This document shows, piece after piece, positions 1 to 8,635 of a stretch of 64,000 nt of DNA. A program made the position numbers and the translations under genes. The first letter of the stretch is position 1; every line of letters begins with the position of its first letter. Origin of the DNA: JAEYZS01 sp964469265 (GTDB lineage Bacteria > Bdellovibrionota > Bdellovibrionia > Bdellovibrionales > JAEYZS01); assembly GCA_964469265.1 (NCBI GenBank), contig CAYXYF010000007.1:22137-86136 (forward strand). The letters run 5' to 3'. The notes beneath the pieces are model-generated. The model saw only the letters and a program-made list of their open reading frames with translations, searched no databases and was not told the origin of the DNA.

Positions 1-2130
1 AATAATATCGTTCTTGGAACATACTTTGATCAAAGTTATGCATTCGCGCCCTACCAGGCAGTGTGTACACGGGCAATTGATGAATCAAGTCCTACATTCC
101 CGCTTTTGGAGAACCAAACTAACTCCATTATTGCAATTGATCAGACTGCAATTGAAATTCCGTCTGCGATCCATAGCTATTTGAAAACACATATGCGTTC
201 TATCGAAGACAGCCTCAAGGACTCAAGTCCCTATCCCCATGAAGTCCGGAAGAATATTTTAGAGGCTAAGGAAAACTTTTGTTTTGATTTTCTAGTGACA
301 GAAGAATCCATAACCAATCTTGAATCTCACTGGGATTTAAGTGAGATTTCGGCAAGTGAGTGGGCTTCGTCTTACAAGGCGGCCTCGCTCCAGAACCCCG
401 TTCACCATGCGGGACGTTTCTGGATAAATACGCCTGAAATTACAAAAGCATCAAAACACTATGCCTACTTTAATGCGTTTTTAGATAGCGATGGCTATAT
501 CAGACGGACAAAGTTAGTTGCAAGACATGGCTCACTCATCGTTCCGAGTCTAGCCCTAAAAACAATTCTTACGGCGTATAACTTGAGTGCCATGATGACA
601 TTAAATATTGATCCAAATAATCCAACAAGTAAACGTGTCGCCGAATTTTTGTTAACAGATAATGAGACGGGTGATATTGCGCTCACCATCCCAGCGGACA
701 CTGACACCAGTCTTAACATTAACTATGCAGGTCCTCAAAAAACATTTCCGCATTTAAGCGTTCATGAAGTCCTTCGTAAAAGTGACACCATTGAGATCGT
801 TCAACGGCGAGATGGAGTCGAACAAAGAGTTTCTGTCAATAAAGGCGAGTTTCTTAAGGATAAGATCATTTTAATTGGCGCAACAGCTGTGGGTATCTAT
901 GATCTTAGAGTCACTCCCTTCGCTGAGAATTTTCCTGGAGTCGAGGTTCACGCCAATATTATTGAAAACATCATTGCTCAATCTTACTTTAAAAGTTTCT
1001 ACGATGAAGAAATTTACATGCTTCTGTTTATATTCGGATTCGGAATTTTGTTTAGTTTTATTCTGTCAAAAGTTGGCGCCATTAACGGGCTTCTTATTTC
1101 AGTAGGCTCCTTACTCGGAACATATGTTGTTGATCGATTCTTTTTATTCTCGAAGGGTTATATCATCTGCATTATCTTTCCGATTGCATTGACGATTACT
1201 ATTTATGTTCTACTTACTTTTTATAAATATCTCACCGAGGAACGAAAGAAAAAAGAACTCAAAGGGATTTTTCAAAAATATGTCTCGCCATCAGTCGTGA
1301 ACGAAATCCTTTCTGCACCTGAAAAAGTCAGTCTCGGTGGACGAAAAGAGAACATGAGTGTTATGTTTTCTGACGTTCGTGGCTTTACAACGCTATCAGA
1401 AAGACTTGCGCCAGAAGTTCTAAGCGACTTTCTTAACAGGTACCTCACCCCGATGACTCAAATTGTTTTTCGATACAATGGAACATTAGACAAATATATT
1501 GGGGACGCCATTATGGCTTTTTGGGGAGCACCCATCACATCTAAAGACCATGCAAAAGATGCCTGTCTTGCTGCACTTGAAATGATCGAAAAGCTCAAAG
1601 ATTTAAATAAAGAGTTTCAACAAGAAAACCTTCCACCACTGGAAATCGGAATTGGGGTCAACACGGGTGACATGAGTGTTGGAAACATGGGCTCTGATAT
1701 TGTTCGATCATATACTGTGATGGGAGACTCCGTAAATCTGGCATCACGCCTAGAGGGCATCAATAAAAATTACGGGACACAAGCAATTATCAGCGAAACC
1801 ACCTATGCGCAAATTAAAGAAGATTTTTTTGTACGCGCCTTGGATTCTGTCCGTGTAAAAGGAAAGCGTCAGCCAGTTAAGATCTTTGAACTGATTTCTA
1901 CAAATAAAAATGTTAATTCTGCTCTAAAAGAAGCTTATTCACTCTTCGAGCAGGCATCTGAGAAATACTCCCAGCGCCAATTTGCAGACGCTGAGGAGAT
2001 GTTCAGACAGGTTTTAAACCGCATTCCCCACGACATTCCGTCGAAAATTTACATTCAAAGATGTCAGAGTTATATTCACTCTCCTCCGCCTGGTTCTTGG
2101 GATGGAGTCTTTGATTTCGAGACAAAATAA
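1..2130 (+). CDS. CHASE2-domain adenylate/guanylate cyclase, 5' end outside window
   Basis: The reading frame is open from base 1, so the true start lies upstream. In order, the product has an extracytoplasmic CHASE2-like sensor (to about base 1000), about three membrane helices (about bases 1010-1230), and a class III nucleotide cyclase domain (about 1330-1900). The two metal-binding aspartates are visible in FSDVRGFT (Asp codon at 1372) and KYIGDAIMAFWGAP (Asp codon at 1504). The Lys of that second motif favours ATP, and the Asn and Arg of NLASRLEG complete the active site. A short C-terminal tail looks like a TPR-type helical stretch. It should make cAMP (less likely cGMP) at the inner membrane in response to a periplasmic signal. 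Substrate choice is inferred from motif only. Confidence 0.93.
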   Translation, partial: NNIVLGTYFDQSYAFAPYQAVCTRAIDESSPTFPLLENQTNSIIAIDQTAIEIPSAIHSYLKTHMRSIEDSLKDSSPYPHEVRKNILEAKENFCFDFLVTEESITNLESHWDLSEISASEWASSYKAASLQNPVHHAGRFWINTPEITKASKHYAYFNAFLDSDGYIRRTKLVARHGSLIVPSLALKTILTAYNLSAMMTLNIDPNNPTSKRVAEFLLTDNETGDIALTIPADTDTSLNINYAGPQKTFPHLSVHEVLRKSDTIEIVQRRDGVEQRVSVNKGEFLKDKIILIGATAVGIYDLRVTPFAENFPGVEVHANIIENIIAQSYFKSFYDEEIYMLLFIFGFGILFSFILSKVGAINGLLISVGSLLGTYVVDRFFLFSKGYIICIIFPIALTITIYVLLTFYKYLTEERKKKELKGIFQKYVSPSVVNEILSAPEKVSLGGRKENMSVMFSDVRGFTTLSERLAPEVLSDFLNRYLTPMTQIVFRYNGTLDKYIGDAIMAFWGAPITSKDHAKDACLAALEMIEKLKDLNKEFQQENLPPLEIGIGVNTGDMSVGNMGSDIVRSYTVMGDSVNLASRLEGINKNYGTQAIISETTYAQIKEDFFVRALDSVRVKGKRQPVKIFELISTNKNVNSALKEAYSLFEQASEKYSQRQFADAEEMFRQVLNRIPHDIPSKIYIQRCQSYIHSPPPGSWDGVFDFETK

Positions 2131-2197
2131 GCGCGTCATGTCGTAATCTGATTTTATGCTATTCAACAGCGAAGTTTCGTAGATAAAATCCAAGGTA

Positions 2198-4492
2198 ATG
2201 GCCAAAGTTTACTTCACCTTGATCTTCATCGCTCTGCTAATAAATTGTGCAAACGTCTTTGCGCAGTCTACAGCCGACGGTATCGTCTTTGACGCAGAAG
2301 ATGCAACTATCACGGGCTATGATCGAAAAAACCAAGTCATCAATCTCCGAAAAAAAGTTCAGATTATTTATCAGGGCCAATACATCTCTTGTGATGAAGC
2401 CTCAATCGATACAAAAAAAGCATCAGTTCATTGTAAAGGGAATGTGCGAATGGTGGGTCCCGAAGCAAAACTTGAGGCCCAAGAAATTCAAATCAATTAC
2501 CGAGATAACACAGGTGTTATCCGAAGAGGCTTTGTACAGGTCGGGCAAGTGCTCTTTGAAGGTGAAGAAATTAAAAAACTTTCTGCCAGCGAATATCAAA
2601 CAGTCCGTGGAACTTATACTGCTTGCACAACGTGTCCTCCGTTTTGGAGCTTTAGCGGAAGCCGTGTCAATGCAAAGATCGGTGGCTATGCACATATTAG
2701 GAATGCATTAATTTATTTCGGTAAAGTTCCCACTCTTTGGTTTCCTTATCTGATCGTTCCCCTTAAAAGCGAAAGACAAACGGGTCTACTTTTTCCGAGC
2801 TACGAATACAGTGATTCCAGCGGTTTTACGGTTTCAGAAAGTTTCTTCTGGGCTATTTCGGACAACAAAGATGCCACCTTCACTGCAACTTATTATACAA
2901 ACAGAGGAACAAAAGGCCTTGTGAACTATCGCTATGTGTCCTCTACCGAGAGCAGTGGCGAGTTTGACTTCGGGTATCTAGAAGACAGGCTTTTTTCAAG
3001 TAGTGATGAGCTTAAACCTTACAATCCCAATAGCGATAGGATAAATCGCTGGTTCCTCAAGTATAAACACCAATACGCCCTACCCTATGGCTTTATCCAT
3101 CGTATGGATCTTAACACCGTCAGTGATACCCTCTATCCAAGAGACTTTAACAAAGAGATTCACGGCCGCGGAGAATCTGCTCTTGAAAATAGAATGTCTA
3201 TCACTAAAAACTCGGACCGTGCTCACTGGAGCATGGATATGTCGTACTACCGAAGCCTTTTGAATGAAGATCCTTTAGTGAGCAATTACCTTTCTGTGCA
3301 CAGATTTCCTGAAATGAATTACTCCATCATGCCAAGAAGACTCTTTGATACCAATTTGCTTTTTGATTTGAACGTAAACTATGTCAACTTCACACGCGAT
3401 AACATGAGTTATGATAATCTCACCCCTTCAAAAGATCCTGACACAAACCCCGCCAACGGAGCTTTCGATCCAACAACTGATCTTATTCGCTCAGGTCAAA
3501 GACTTGATGTTGAGCCATCGATTTCTTATCCGATTTCCTTTGGTGAAGCCTTAAACATTACACCGTCAGTTTCTTTGAGGGAGACCAGATATCAGTTTTC
3601 CTTGAGCCGAGACAATACTCTTGGACACTTTGAACCTTCGACTTACCGACACTATGTTCGAACAAATATTTCAATGAATACCCACTTCAGTAAAATTTTT
3701 GGCAATAACGACAAGCCAACTGATGATAAATATAAACATGTTATTGAGCCTGAAATCATTTACACAACGATTCCTTGGGACCAGCAACCTGATCATCCAT
3801 TTTTTGCAGGGAGCACTTTTGATTCGAACTTTAAAAAGAATCAACCGATAAGCAGCCAAGATAATATCCAGTTTGATTATCGGGACCGAATTTATGAAAA
3901 AAACCTGGTGACCTATTCCCTTTCAAATAAAATCTGGAGAAAAAGATACCGAGACGGAACTCCGCAATACACTCAGATAGTCCGTCATACTTTATCTCAG
4001 AGCTATGACATACATGAAGAAAACAGAGATACACTCTCAAAGCGTCAACCGTGGTCTGAGATTTCAAGTCTACTTGACCTTAGGTTCGATCACTTTGAAA
4101 CAAACTCGCTCGTAAAATATTACCCCTATCAAAAAGACACTGCCCATGCGACAAGACTTAAGGTTTTTGATAGCCGAAAAAACTATCTCCAGCTGACCTA
4201 TTCCCAAGACTTTCTAATTACAAACGGGACGATTGTAGATCTCAATACTAAAACACGGGACTTAACCACAGGAATTGGATTTTATGTGAAGTATGTTCTC
4301 TTCGAAGGTGAGACGACCTATAATATTTTAAATGACACCATCCAGGCGTACCGTATGAATATCAAGTTTATCCCACCAGGTGATTGTTGGGCAGTCTTCT
4401 TCACGCAAGAGAAAAGAACAGATGCAGAAAAACAAATCAGTTTAAATATTAGCTTCTTATTTGATGGAAAAAACGAGACTGGATTAAATTAG
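2198..4492 (+). CDS. lptD: LPS-assembly outer-membrane protein LptD
   Basis: The 764-residue product begins with a Sec signal peptide (to about residue 23, AQS). An OstA/LptA-like beta-jellyroll follows (about 30-135, with the typical alternation around VRMVGPEAKLEAQEIQINY). The long beta-barrel region contains the family-typical stretch FGKVPTLWFPYLIVPLKSER and GLLFPSYEYS. Cysteines near residue 143 (TACTTCPP) could join the disulfides known in LptD, but the pattern differs from E. coli. It inserts LPS into the outer leaflet together with LptE. AAGG sits just upstream of the ATG. It lies 67 bp after the cyclase gene and ends 4 bp before a convergent gene. Confidence 0.94.
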   Translation: MAKVYFTLIFIALLINCANVFAQSTADGIVFDAEDATITGYDRKNQVINLRKKVQIIYQGQYISCDEASIDTKKASVHCKGNVRMVGPEAKLEAQEIQINYRDNTGVIRRGFVQVGQVLFEGEEIKKLSASEYQTVRGTYTACTTCPPFWSFSGSRVNAKIGGYAHIRNALIYFGKVPTLWFPYLIVPLKSERQTGLLFPSYEYSDSSGFTVSESFFWAISDNKDATFTATYYTNRGTKGLVNYRYVSSTESSGEFDFGYLEDRLFSSSDELKPYNPNSDRINRWFLKYKHQYALPYGFIHRMDLNTVSDTLYPRDFNKEIHGRGESALENRMSITKNSDRAHWSMDMSYYRSLLNEDPLVSNYLSVHRFPEMNYSIMPRRLFDTNLLFDLNVNYVNFTRDNMSYDNLTPSKDPDTNPANGAFDPTTDLIRSGQRLDVEPSISYPISFGEALNITPSVSLRETRYQFSLSRDNTLGHFEPSTYRHYVRTNISMNTHFSKIFGNNDKPTDDKYKHVIEPEIIYTTIPWDQQPDHPFFAGSTFDSNFKKNQPISSQDNIQFDYRDRIYEKNLVTYSLSNKIWRKRYRDGTPQYTQIVRHTLSQSYDIHEENRDTLSKRQPWSEISSLLDLRFDHFETNSLVKYYPYQKDTAHATRLKVFDSRKNYLQLTYSQDFLITNGTIVDLNTKTRDLTTGIGFYVKYVLFEGETTYNILNDTIQAYRMNIKFIPPGDCWAVFFTQEKRTDAEKQISLNISFLFDGKNETGLN

Positions 4493-4496
4493 AGTT

Positions 4497-4901
4497 TTAG
4501 AATCGATAGACGGTGACATCAAATGCCCAACCATCAAAATCTCCAGTATCATTCATTGTAGGATAGATAATTGGATTACGAAGTTTAAATCCATAATCGT
4601 CTTCTGGTGGAAGTATGTGATCAAGCTCCTCACTCCCATCTGGAACTCCATAGACAACATAAAGACCTAATAAAATACCGAAATAAAGACCAAGAGATGC
4701 TCCTCTTGCGATACGCTGAAGTTTCTCACCAGGCTTGTCAGTAAATGCTAAAGAAGCCGTACCCAAAAGTGCGCCCGCTAACGTGCCATAAGTCACACTC
4801 ATCAGAAACTCACGGCCAGGATCCGCTTTGCTCTTCGCGGGAACAGCCGCCACTAAACAGAGCACAACTATTGATGATATAAGCTTTTTTCCGAACTTCA
4901 T
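4497..4901 (-). CDS. Small exported protein with a glycine-rich membrane segment, function unknown
   Basis: A 134-residue product with an N-terminal signal peptide or anchor (about residues 1-26, ending near AKSKA). It is followed by a Gly/Ala-rich hydrophobic stretch (about 38-55, TLAGALLGTASLAF) and a second one (about 70-86, GLYFGILLGLYVVYGV), then an acidic C-terminal tail. The two glycine-spaced helices resemble glycine-zipper proteins, but I recognise no named family. It converges tail-to-tail with lptD and shares no operon with the downstream yraN gene. No clear Shine-Dalgarno is seen. Confidence 0.75.
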   Translation of the reverse strand: MKFGKKLISSIVVLCLVAAVPAKSKADPGREFLMSVTYGTLAGALLGTASLAFTDKPGEKLQRIARGASLGLYFGILLGLYVVYGVPDGSEELDHILPPEDDYGFKLRNPIIYPTMNDTGDFDGWAFDVTVYRF

Positions 4902-4945
4902 AACTTAATTAGTTTCGTATTACGCCCCTCATATAGTCAAGAAAA

Positions 4946-5338
4946 CTAACCCATGGAACCCAGAAAATTATCAATGATTTGAATGCCCTCAGACTGACTC
5001 ACAACGACATAGTGAAACTCAACTTCAAGCTTCGATGCAGCTTGAACTCTTAAGTAAACATTTTCTAAACGTTGCCTTTGTCTGCGCGATAATCGAAAGT
5101 TTTGGAAGTCCAAATGCGACGTCCATTTTACTTCCAGCAAGATCATACGAGTGGCATTGACCATAACAACGTCGATTTCTGTGTGATGAATTTTACTGCG
5201 ATGGGATTTTAAAAAGTATCCAACGTTATGATAGTGCCTGATGGCTTCAAGTTCAGCAACAAAGCCCTTATAGTGTTTCCAGTTGGAGGTATTCTCGTAC
5301 TCCGCGAAAAGTTTTACGGTGTTCGGGGGAAACACCAT
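4946..5338 (-). CDS. yraN: YraN/UPF0102-family putative nuclease-fold protein
   Basis: The core matches the YraN pattern: KGFVAELEAIRHYHNVGY (conserved G-x2-A-E), then TEIDVVMVN and ILLEVKW, the E-ID-EVK signature of restriction-endonuclease-like folds. I place the start at the ATG at 5338, 71 bp inside rnhB. A longer open frame reaches 5482, but its extra N-terminus (LLLLRLLQRSF) is out-of-frame rnhB sequence and looks unnatural. The ORF is last in the ffh-to-yraN operon, a neighbourhood (rnhB-yraN) common in bacteria. The biochemical role is unsettled for the family. The large overlap with rnhB suggests translational coupling. Confidence 0.8.
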   Translation of the reverse strand: MVFPPNTVKLFAEYENTSNWKHYKGFVAELEAIRHYHNVGYFLKSHRSKIHHTEIDVVMVNATRMILLEVKWTSHLDFQNFRLSRRQRQRLENVYLRVQAASKLEVEFHYVVVSQSEGIQIIDNFLGSMG

Positions 5339-5879
5339 GCTCAATAATCTTTTGCTTGTGGTACGCCGTGGAGTAGCCTTTATGTTTTTCAAAGCCATAT
5401 CCAGGATATTGCTCTGAAAGTTCTGACATATATTTATCACGAATGACCTTTGCAACAATCGAAGCAGCAGCAACGGGAGCACACCTTAAGTCACCTTTTA
5501 TTAGGGTCGTTTGAGAGCAGTAGCTCATATCAGGAACCTTAAATGTTCCATCAACAACCATGTGACCGCTTGTCACACCTAAAGACTCAACAGCTCTTCT
5601 CATCGCAAGCAATGCTGCTTTTAAAATATTAATTTCATCAATCTCTTGAGGTGTTGCAAAACCCACGCCCACTTTATGATGTTTAATAATGTGTTCAGAC
5701 AACTCGTCTCTTCGAACTTCGGTCAGAAGTTTGGAATCCGTATATTCGTGAATGCCTTGGTCGCTTTGTAAAATAACGGCCGCAGCGTAAACGCGACCCG
5801 CAAGACAGCCTCTCCCCACCTCGTCAACGCCGATGATGGGAGAAGGAGTTAATGATTTCCAGTCAAACGATGGAAACAT
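5268..5879 (-). CDS. rnhB: Ribonuclease HII
   Basis: A 203-residue enzyme of normal length that cleaves RNA in RNA-DNA hybrids and starts removal of misincorporated ribonucleotides. The metal-binding acids are visible: the Asp-Glu pair in IGVDEVGRGCLAG (about residues 19-20), an Asp in MVVDGTFKVP (about 111), and an Asp in SIVAKVIRDKYM (about 149). The family C-terminal motif GVSPEHRKTFRGV is intact. It starts 9 bp after the rplS stop, and its 3' end overlaps yraN. Confidence 0.95.
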   Translation of the reverse strand: MFPSFDWKSLTPSPIIGVDEVGRGCLAGRVYAAAVILQSDQGIHEYTDSKLLTEVRRDELSEHIIKHHKVGVGFATPQEIDEINILKAALLAMRRAVESLGVTSGHMVVDGTFKVPDMSYCSQTTLIKGDLRCAPVAAASIVAKVIRDKYMSELSEQYPGYGFEKHKGYSTAYHKQKIIEHGVSPEHRKTFRGVREYLQLETL

Positions 5880-5888
5880 TGAGTAGGA

Positions 5889-6323
5889 TTATTTTTCTTC
5901 AGTTGTTTTAGTTTCAGCAGGTTCTGCTGGAGTCTCTGCGACAGGAGCAGCTTTTTTTGATTTATTGCTGTTGATAACAAGATCAGAAGCAATTCTAGCT
6001 TTTTTACCTTTAAGAGCACGGATGTAGTAAAGCTTTGCTCTTCTTACATTTCCGCGGGCAACCACTTCAATTTTCTCAACTGCAGGAGATACAAACGGGA
6101 AAGTTCTTTCAACGCCAACACCATCAGAAATTTTTCTTACAGTGAATGTTTTGTTTGTACCAGCATTTTGAATTTTAATAACTGTACCTGTGTAAACCTG
6201 AATTCTTTCTTTTTCACCCTCACGAACGCGAACCGAAACGTTCACGGTGTCGCCCGAATTAAAATCAACTTTATTAGAGCTTTGAATTCTAGATTTTGCA
6301 ATGCGCTGAAGTGTTTGTAACAT
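5889..6323 (-). CDS. rplS: 50S ribosomal protein bL19
   Basis: The first 115 or so residues are a standard L19: RIAKSRIQSSNKVDFNSGD, then RVREGEKERIQVYTGTVI and the conserved ending VRRAKLYYIRALKGKKARI. The protein then runs on for about 28 residues of Lys/Ala/Pro/Glu-rich sequence (KKAAPVAETPAEPAETKTTEEK-like), longer than the usual 115-residue protein. AAAGGAT lies 5 nt upstream of the ATG. It sits in the conserved rpsP-rimM-trmD-rplS arrangement. Confidence 0.97.
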   Translation of the reverse strand: MLQTLQRIAKSRIQSSNKVDFNSGDTVNVSVRVREGEKERIQVYTGTVIKIQNAGTNKTFTVRKISDGVGVERTFPFVSPAVEKIEVVARGNVRRAKLYYIRALKGKKARIASDLVINSNKSKKAAPVAETPAEPAETKTTEEK

Positions 6324-6397
6324 ACCAATATCCTTTAATATAGTTGGGAAGTCGAAATAGTTAACACGGGTAATAAAGTCGAGTCAATACCAATAAG

Positions 6398-7156
6398 CTA
6401 TTCTGGCAGGCCAAACACCTTTTTTTCTTCTCCACTGAGTGCTTTATAGAATTGAAGAGCATCTTTAAGCTCTGAGTCTGTCACCTGAAGTAAATCGGGA
6501 CGTTTAAAGTGGGTTTTTAAGATGGCAAGCTTCTGGCGGATGCTATTTATTTGAGCATGATTTCCAGATAAAAGAACTTCTGGCACTTTTAAACCTTCAA
6601 ATTCAAGAGGTCGCGTAAACTGCGGATATTTCAAAAGAAAGTTCTCGAAGCTATCGTTTTCAAAGGAGCCCTTGTTTCCAAGGAGCCCTTCATAAAATCG
6701 GCTGACGGCGTCGACAGTCACCATACAAGGCAGCTCTCCTCCGCTGACAACATAATCTCCTATGGAAAGCTCCTCATCGACATAGTGACTTAAAAAACGC
6801 TCGTCGACTCCCTCATATCGGCCACAAAGAAATATAAGCTGCTCATAGCTTGCAAGCTCTTTAGCTTTTTCAGCCGTTAGTGGTTTTCCCTGAGGAGACA
6901 TGTAAACAAACCGAGAGGTTTGTTTTTTAGGAATATTTTGAAGTGTTTTTGAAAGGGGCTCAGCCATCAGGACCATTCCCTCTCCACCGCCATAGGGACG
7001 ATCATCAACCGTGCGGTGGCGATCGGTGCTCATATCTCGAGGATTGTGACAGTGGATTTCAAGGATCTGGTTTTTAATCCCCTGGCTAAGAACTCCGTAG
7101 GTACTTATACTTTGAATGAGCTCTGGAAAAAGAGTTATGACATCAATTCTCTTCAT
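6398..7156 (-). CDS. trmD: tRNA (guanine-37-N1)-methyltransferase
   Basis: A SPOUT methyltransferase that makes m1G37 and prevents +1 frameshifting. Seen: the N-terminal IDVITLFPEL, DDRPYGGGEGMV, the trefoil-knot SAM site YMSPQGKPL and LCGRYEGVDERF, and the motif SIGDYVVSGGELP. I start it at the ATG at 7156 (MKRIDVITLF), which matches the usual family N-terminus. A longer frame to 7186 would add ten unconvincing residues inside rimM. The chosen start overlaps the 3' end of rimM by 14 bp, implying coupling. The rimM coding sequence supplies a GAAGG just upstream. Confidence 0.95.
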   Translation of the reverse strand: MKRIDVITLFPELIQSISTYGVLSQGIKNQILEIHCHNPRDMSTDRHRTVDDRPYGGGEGMVLMAEPLSKTLQNIPKKQTSRFVYMSPQGKPLTAEKAKELASYEQLIFLCGRYEGVDERFLSHYVDEELSIGDYVVSGGELPCMVTVDAVSRFYEGLLGNKGSFENDSFENFLLKYPQFTRPLEFEGLKVPEVLLSGNHAQINSIRQKLAILKTHFKRPDLLQVTDSELKDALQFYKALSGEEKKVFGLPE

Positions 7157-7766
7157 CACCTTCATCGCTTGCCTCAAGCTCATCAATTGCGCGCAAGCCC
7201 TCAGGCAACTCCATAATTACTTTTTGATTTTCTTTATCAATGTCTTTCACAAAGGCTTGTACAAATGGAATTTCAATATCCGTATCACCAGATGCAACTA
7301 CAAGAAGGTCTTGCGCGTTGTTGGTTGAAAATCCAATAATCTTTCCTACAAGTTGTTCACCGTCATAGACTTCAAAGCCTTCTACTTCTCGAAGATAAAC
7401 CTCTTCTCCTTCTGCAGATTGAAGGTAGGATTCTTTAATGTAAAACACTGCACCCTTATAAATATCAGACTCATTGCGATCATTGATCTCAACAGTTTTA
7501 ACGATAAAACCTTTTTTGTGTGGTCGAGTTTTTTTCACATGGAAGGATTTTGTTTGAGAGGTATGTTTTCCGTCTTCACCTGGAGCTTTGTATTCTAAAA
7601 CAAATTCTCCAAATTGCGTCACCCACGGCGGCGTCTCTTCAAGATTGGTTACAACAAAAAGCTCTCCCTTAAGACCATGAGAGTCTCTAACTCGTCCAAC
7701 GTTTACAAAACCATCTAGAGCGTTAACATCTTCCATTCTTATTGTGTCTCCAATATCTCTTTCCAA
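7143..7766 (-). CDS. rimM: 16S rRNA processing protein RimM
   Basis: A 207-residue 30S maturation factor. The N-terminal RimM barrel starts at about residue 19 with VGRVRDSHGLKGELFVV (family: V-G-x4-HG-x-G-E). The C-terminal PRC-barrel-like part runs from about 120 (VYLREVEGFEVYDGEQLVGKIIGF) and includes DLLVV and EIPFVQAFV. The last residues are strongly acidic (EASDEGDEEN). The ATG at 7736 (MEDVNALDGF) is an alternative start. It lies just downstream of a transcription terminator hairpin (7776-7803), so its supply may be set separately from rpsP-khpA. Confidence 0.93.
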   Translation of the reverse strand: MERDIGDTIRMEDVNALDGFVNVGRVRDSHGLKGELFVVTNLEETPPWVTQFGEFVLEYKAPGEDGKHTSQTKSFHVKKTRPHKKGFIVKTVEINDRNESDIYKGAVFYIKESYLQSAEGEEVYLREVEGFEVYDGEQLVGKIIGFSTNNAQDLLVVASGDTDIEIPFVQAFVKDIDKENQKVIMELPEGLRAIDELEASDEGDEEN

Positions 7767-7775
7767 ATCTAAAAC

Positions 7776-7803
7776 AAAAAAGGCACCACATTTGAGTGAT
7801 GCC
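7776..7803 (-). terminator. Intrinsic terminator/attenuator between khpA and rimM
   Basis: Read on the minus strand, the sequence forms an 8-bp stem (GGCATCAC / GTGGTGCC, one T-G wobble), a 6-nt loop and then six T. That is a textbook Rho-independent terminator. It lies after khpA (stop at 7840) and 9 bp before the rimM start, inside an operon usually read as one unit. Partial readthrough would set a lower level of rimM-trmD-rplS than of rpsP-khpA. Confidence 0.75.
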
Positions 7804-7839
7804 CCTTCACGCGTGTTGAATGTCTTTTGTGCCGAAAAA

Positions 7840-8085
7840 TTATTCTACGATTTCAAGAACACTTCTCTTAGCAAGCTTTGTACTAGCCGCATTGAGTATT
7901 GTTCTCATGGATCGCGCGGTACGTCCTTGTTTACCAATGACTTTCCCGAGATCTTCTTTAGCAACTTTCAGTTCTACAACCGTCGTTTGCTCGCCAACCA
8001 TCTCATTAACAGAAACCTCATCGGGTTTATCAACGAGAGATTTAGCCATAAACTCGACTAAGTCCTTTAAGCTTGTGTAATCCAT
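7840..8085 (-). CDS. khpA: KH-domain RNA-binding protein KhpA
   Basis: An 81-residue protein made of a single KH domain. The RNA-binding GxxG loop is visible in LGKVIGKQGRTARSMRTIL. It usually pairs with KhpB/EloR and binds many RNAs. Its place between rpsP and rimM is the common bacterial arrangement. GGGAG lies about 10 nt before the ATG. A terminator follows it at 7776-7803. Confidence 0.94.
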   Translation of the reverse strand: MDYTSLKDLVEFMAKSLVDKPDEVSVNEMVGEQTTVVELKVAKEDLGKVIGKQGRTARSMRTILNAASTKLAKRSVLEIVE

Positions 8086-8185
8086 TCTATGTTACTCCCT
8101 ATCCTCTTCTAATATTTCGCCGTACCACCACCACCACCGATGAGATAAAAAATGGCGGGGTTTAAAAAATAGATTCAATCGCAGA

Positions 8186-8434
8186 TTATTTTGCCGCTGA
8201 TGCGAGCTTCATAAGCGACTTCACACGCTCAGTTGGTTGAGCACCTTTAGAGATCCACTCGTTGATCTTGTCCAGGTTGATATCAACTTCTTTTTCTTTT
8301 CCTCTAGGATTCGGATTGTAAGTTCCAACGATTTCAATAAACTTTCCACCAGTTGGTCTTCTAGAGTCCGCTACTGTCACTCTGTACTTCGGTTTGTTAA
8401 CAGATCCAACGCGGTTTAAACGAATAACTACCAT
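8186..8434 (-). CDS. rpsP: 30S ribosomal protein bS16
   Basis: An 82-residue protein of normal length, with the family start MVVIRLNRVGSVNKPKYRV, the conserved ADSRRPTGGKFIEIVGTYNP, and the C-terminal segment WISKGAQPTERVKSLM. It is essential for 30S assembly. AGAGG lies upstream of the ATG. About 200 bp of very AT-rich sequence separates it from ffh, room enough for its own promoter, but I could not pick one with confidence. Confidence 0.97.
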   Translation of the reverse strand: MVVIRLNRVGSVNKPKYRVTVADSRRPTGGKFIEIVGTYNPNPRGKEKEVDINLDKINEWISKGAQPTERVKSLMKLASAAK

Positions 8435-8635
8435 TTGAGATAACCTCTTTCCTTTTCAATTTTGCCAACCGACTAATCAATCAGCGAGTTCTTAACAATG
8501 AATTAACAAACAAAAAATTCAATCCTTTGGATGTACTTTTTTTTACGTCGAACTGCAACAAATATTTTTCTAAAAACTCACAAATTAATTAAAATTTGTT
8601 TTATTTTCGTTTCTGAAATTATCTTAAATTCGATT

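Noticed and set aside
8570..8620. Terminator after ffh
   Set aside because: The ACAAATT/AATTTGT stem is AT-only and appears by chance in this very AT-rich stretch. Not strong enough to list.
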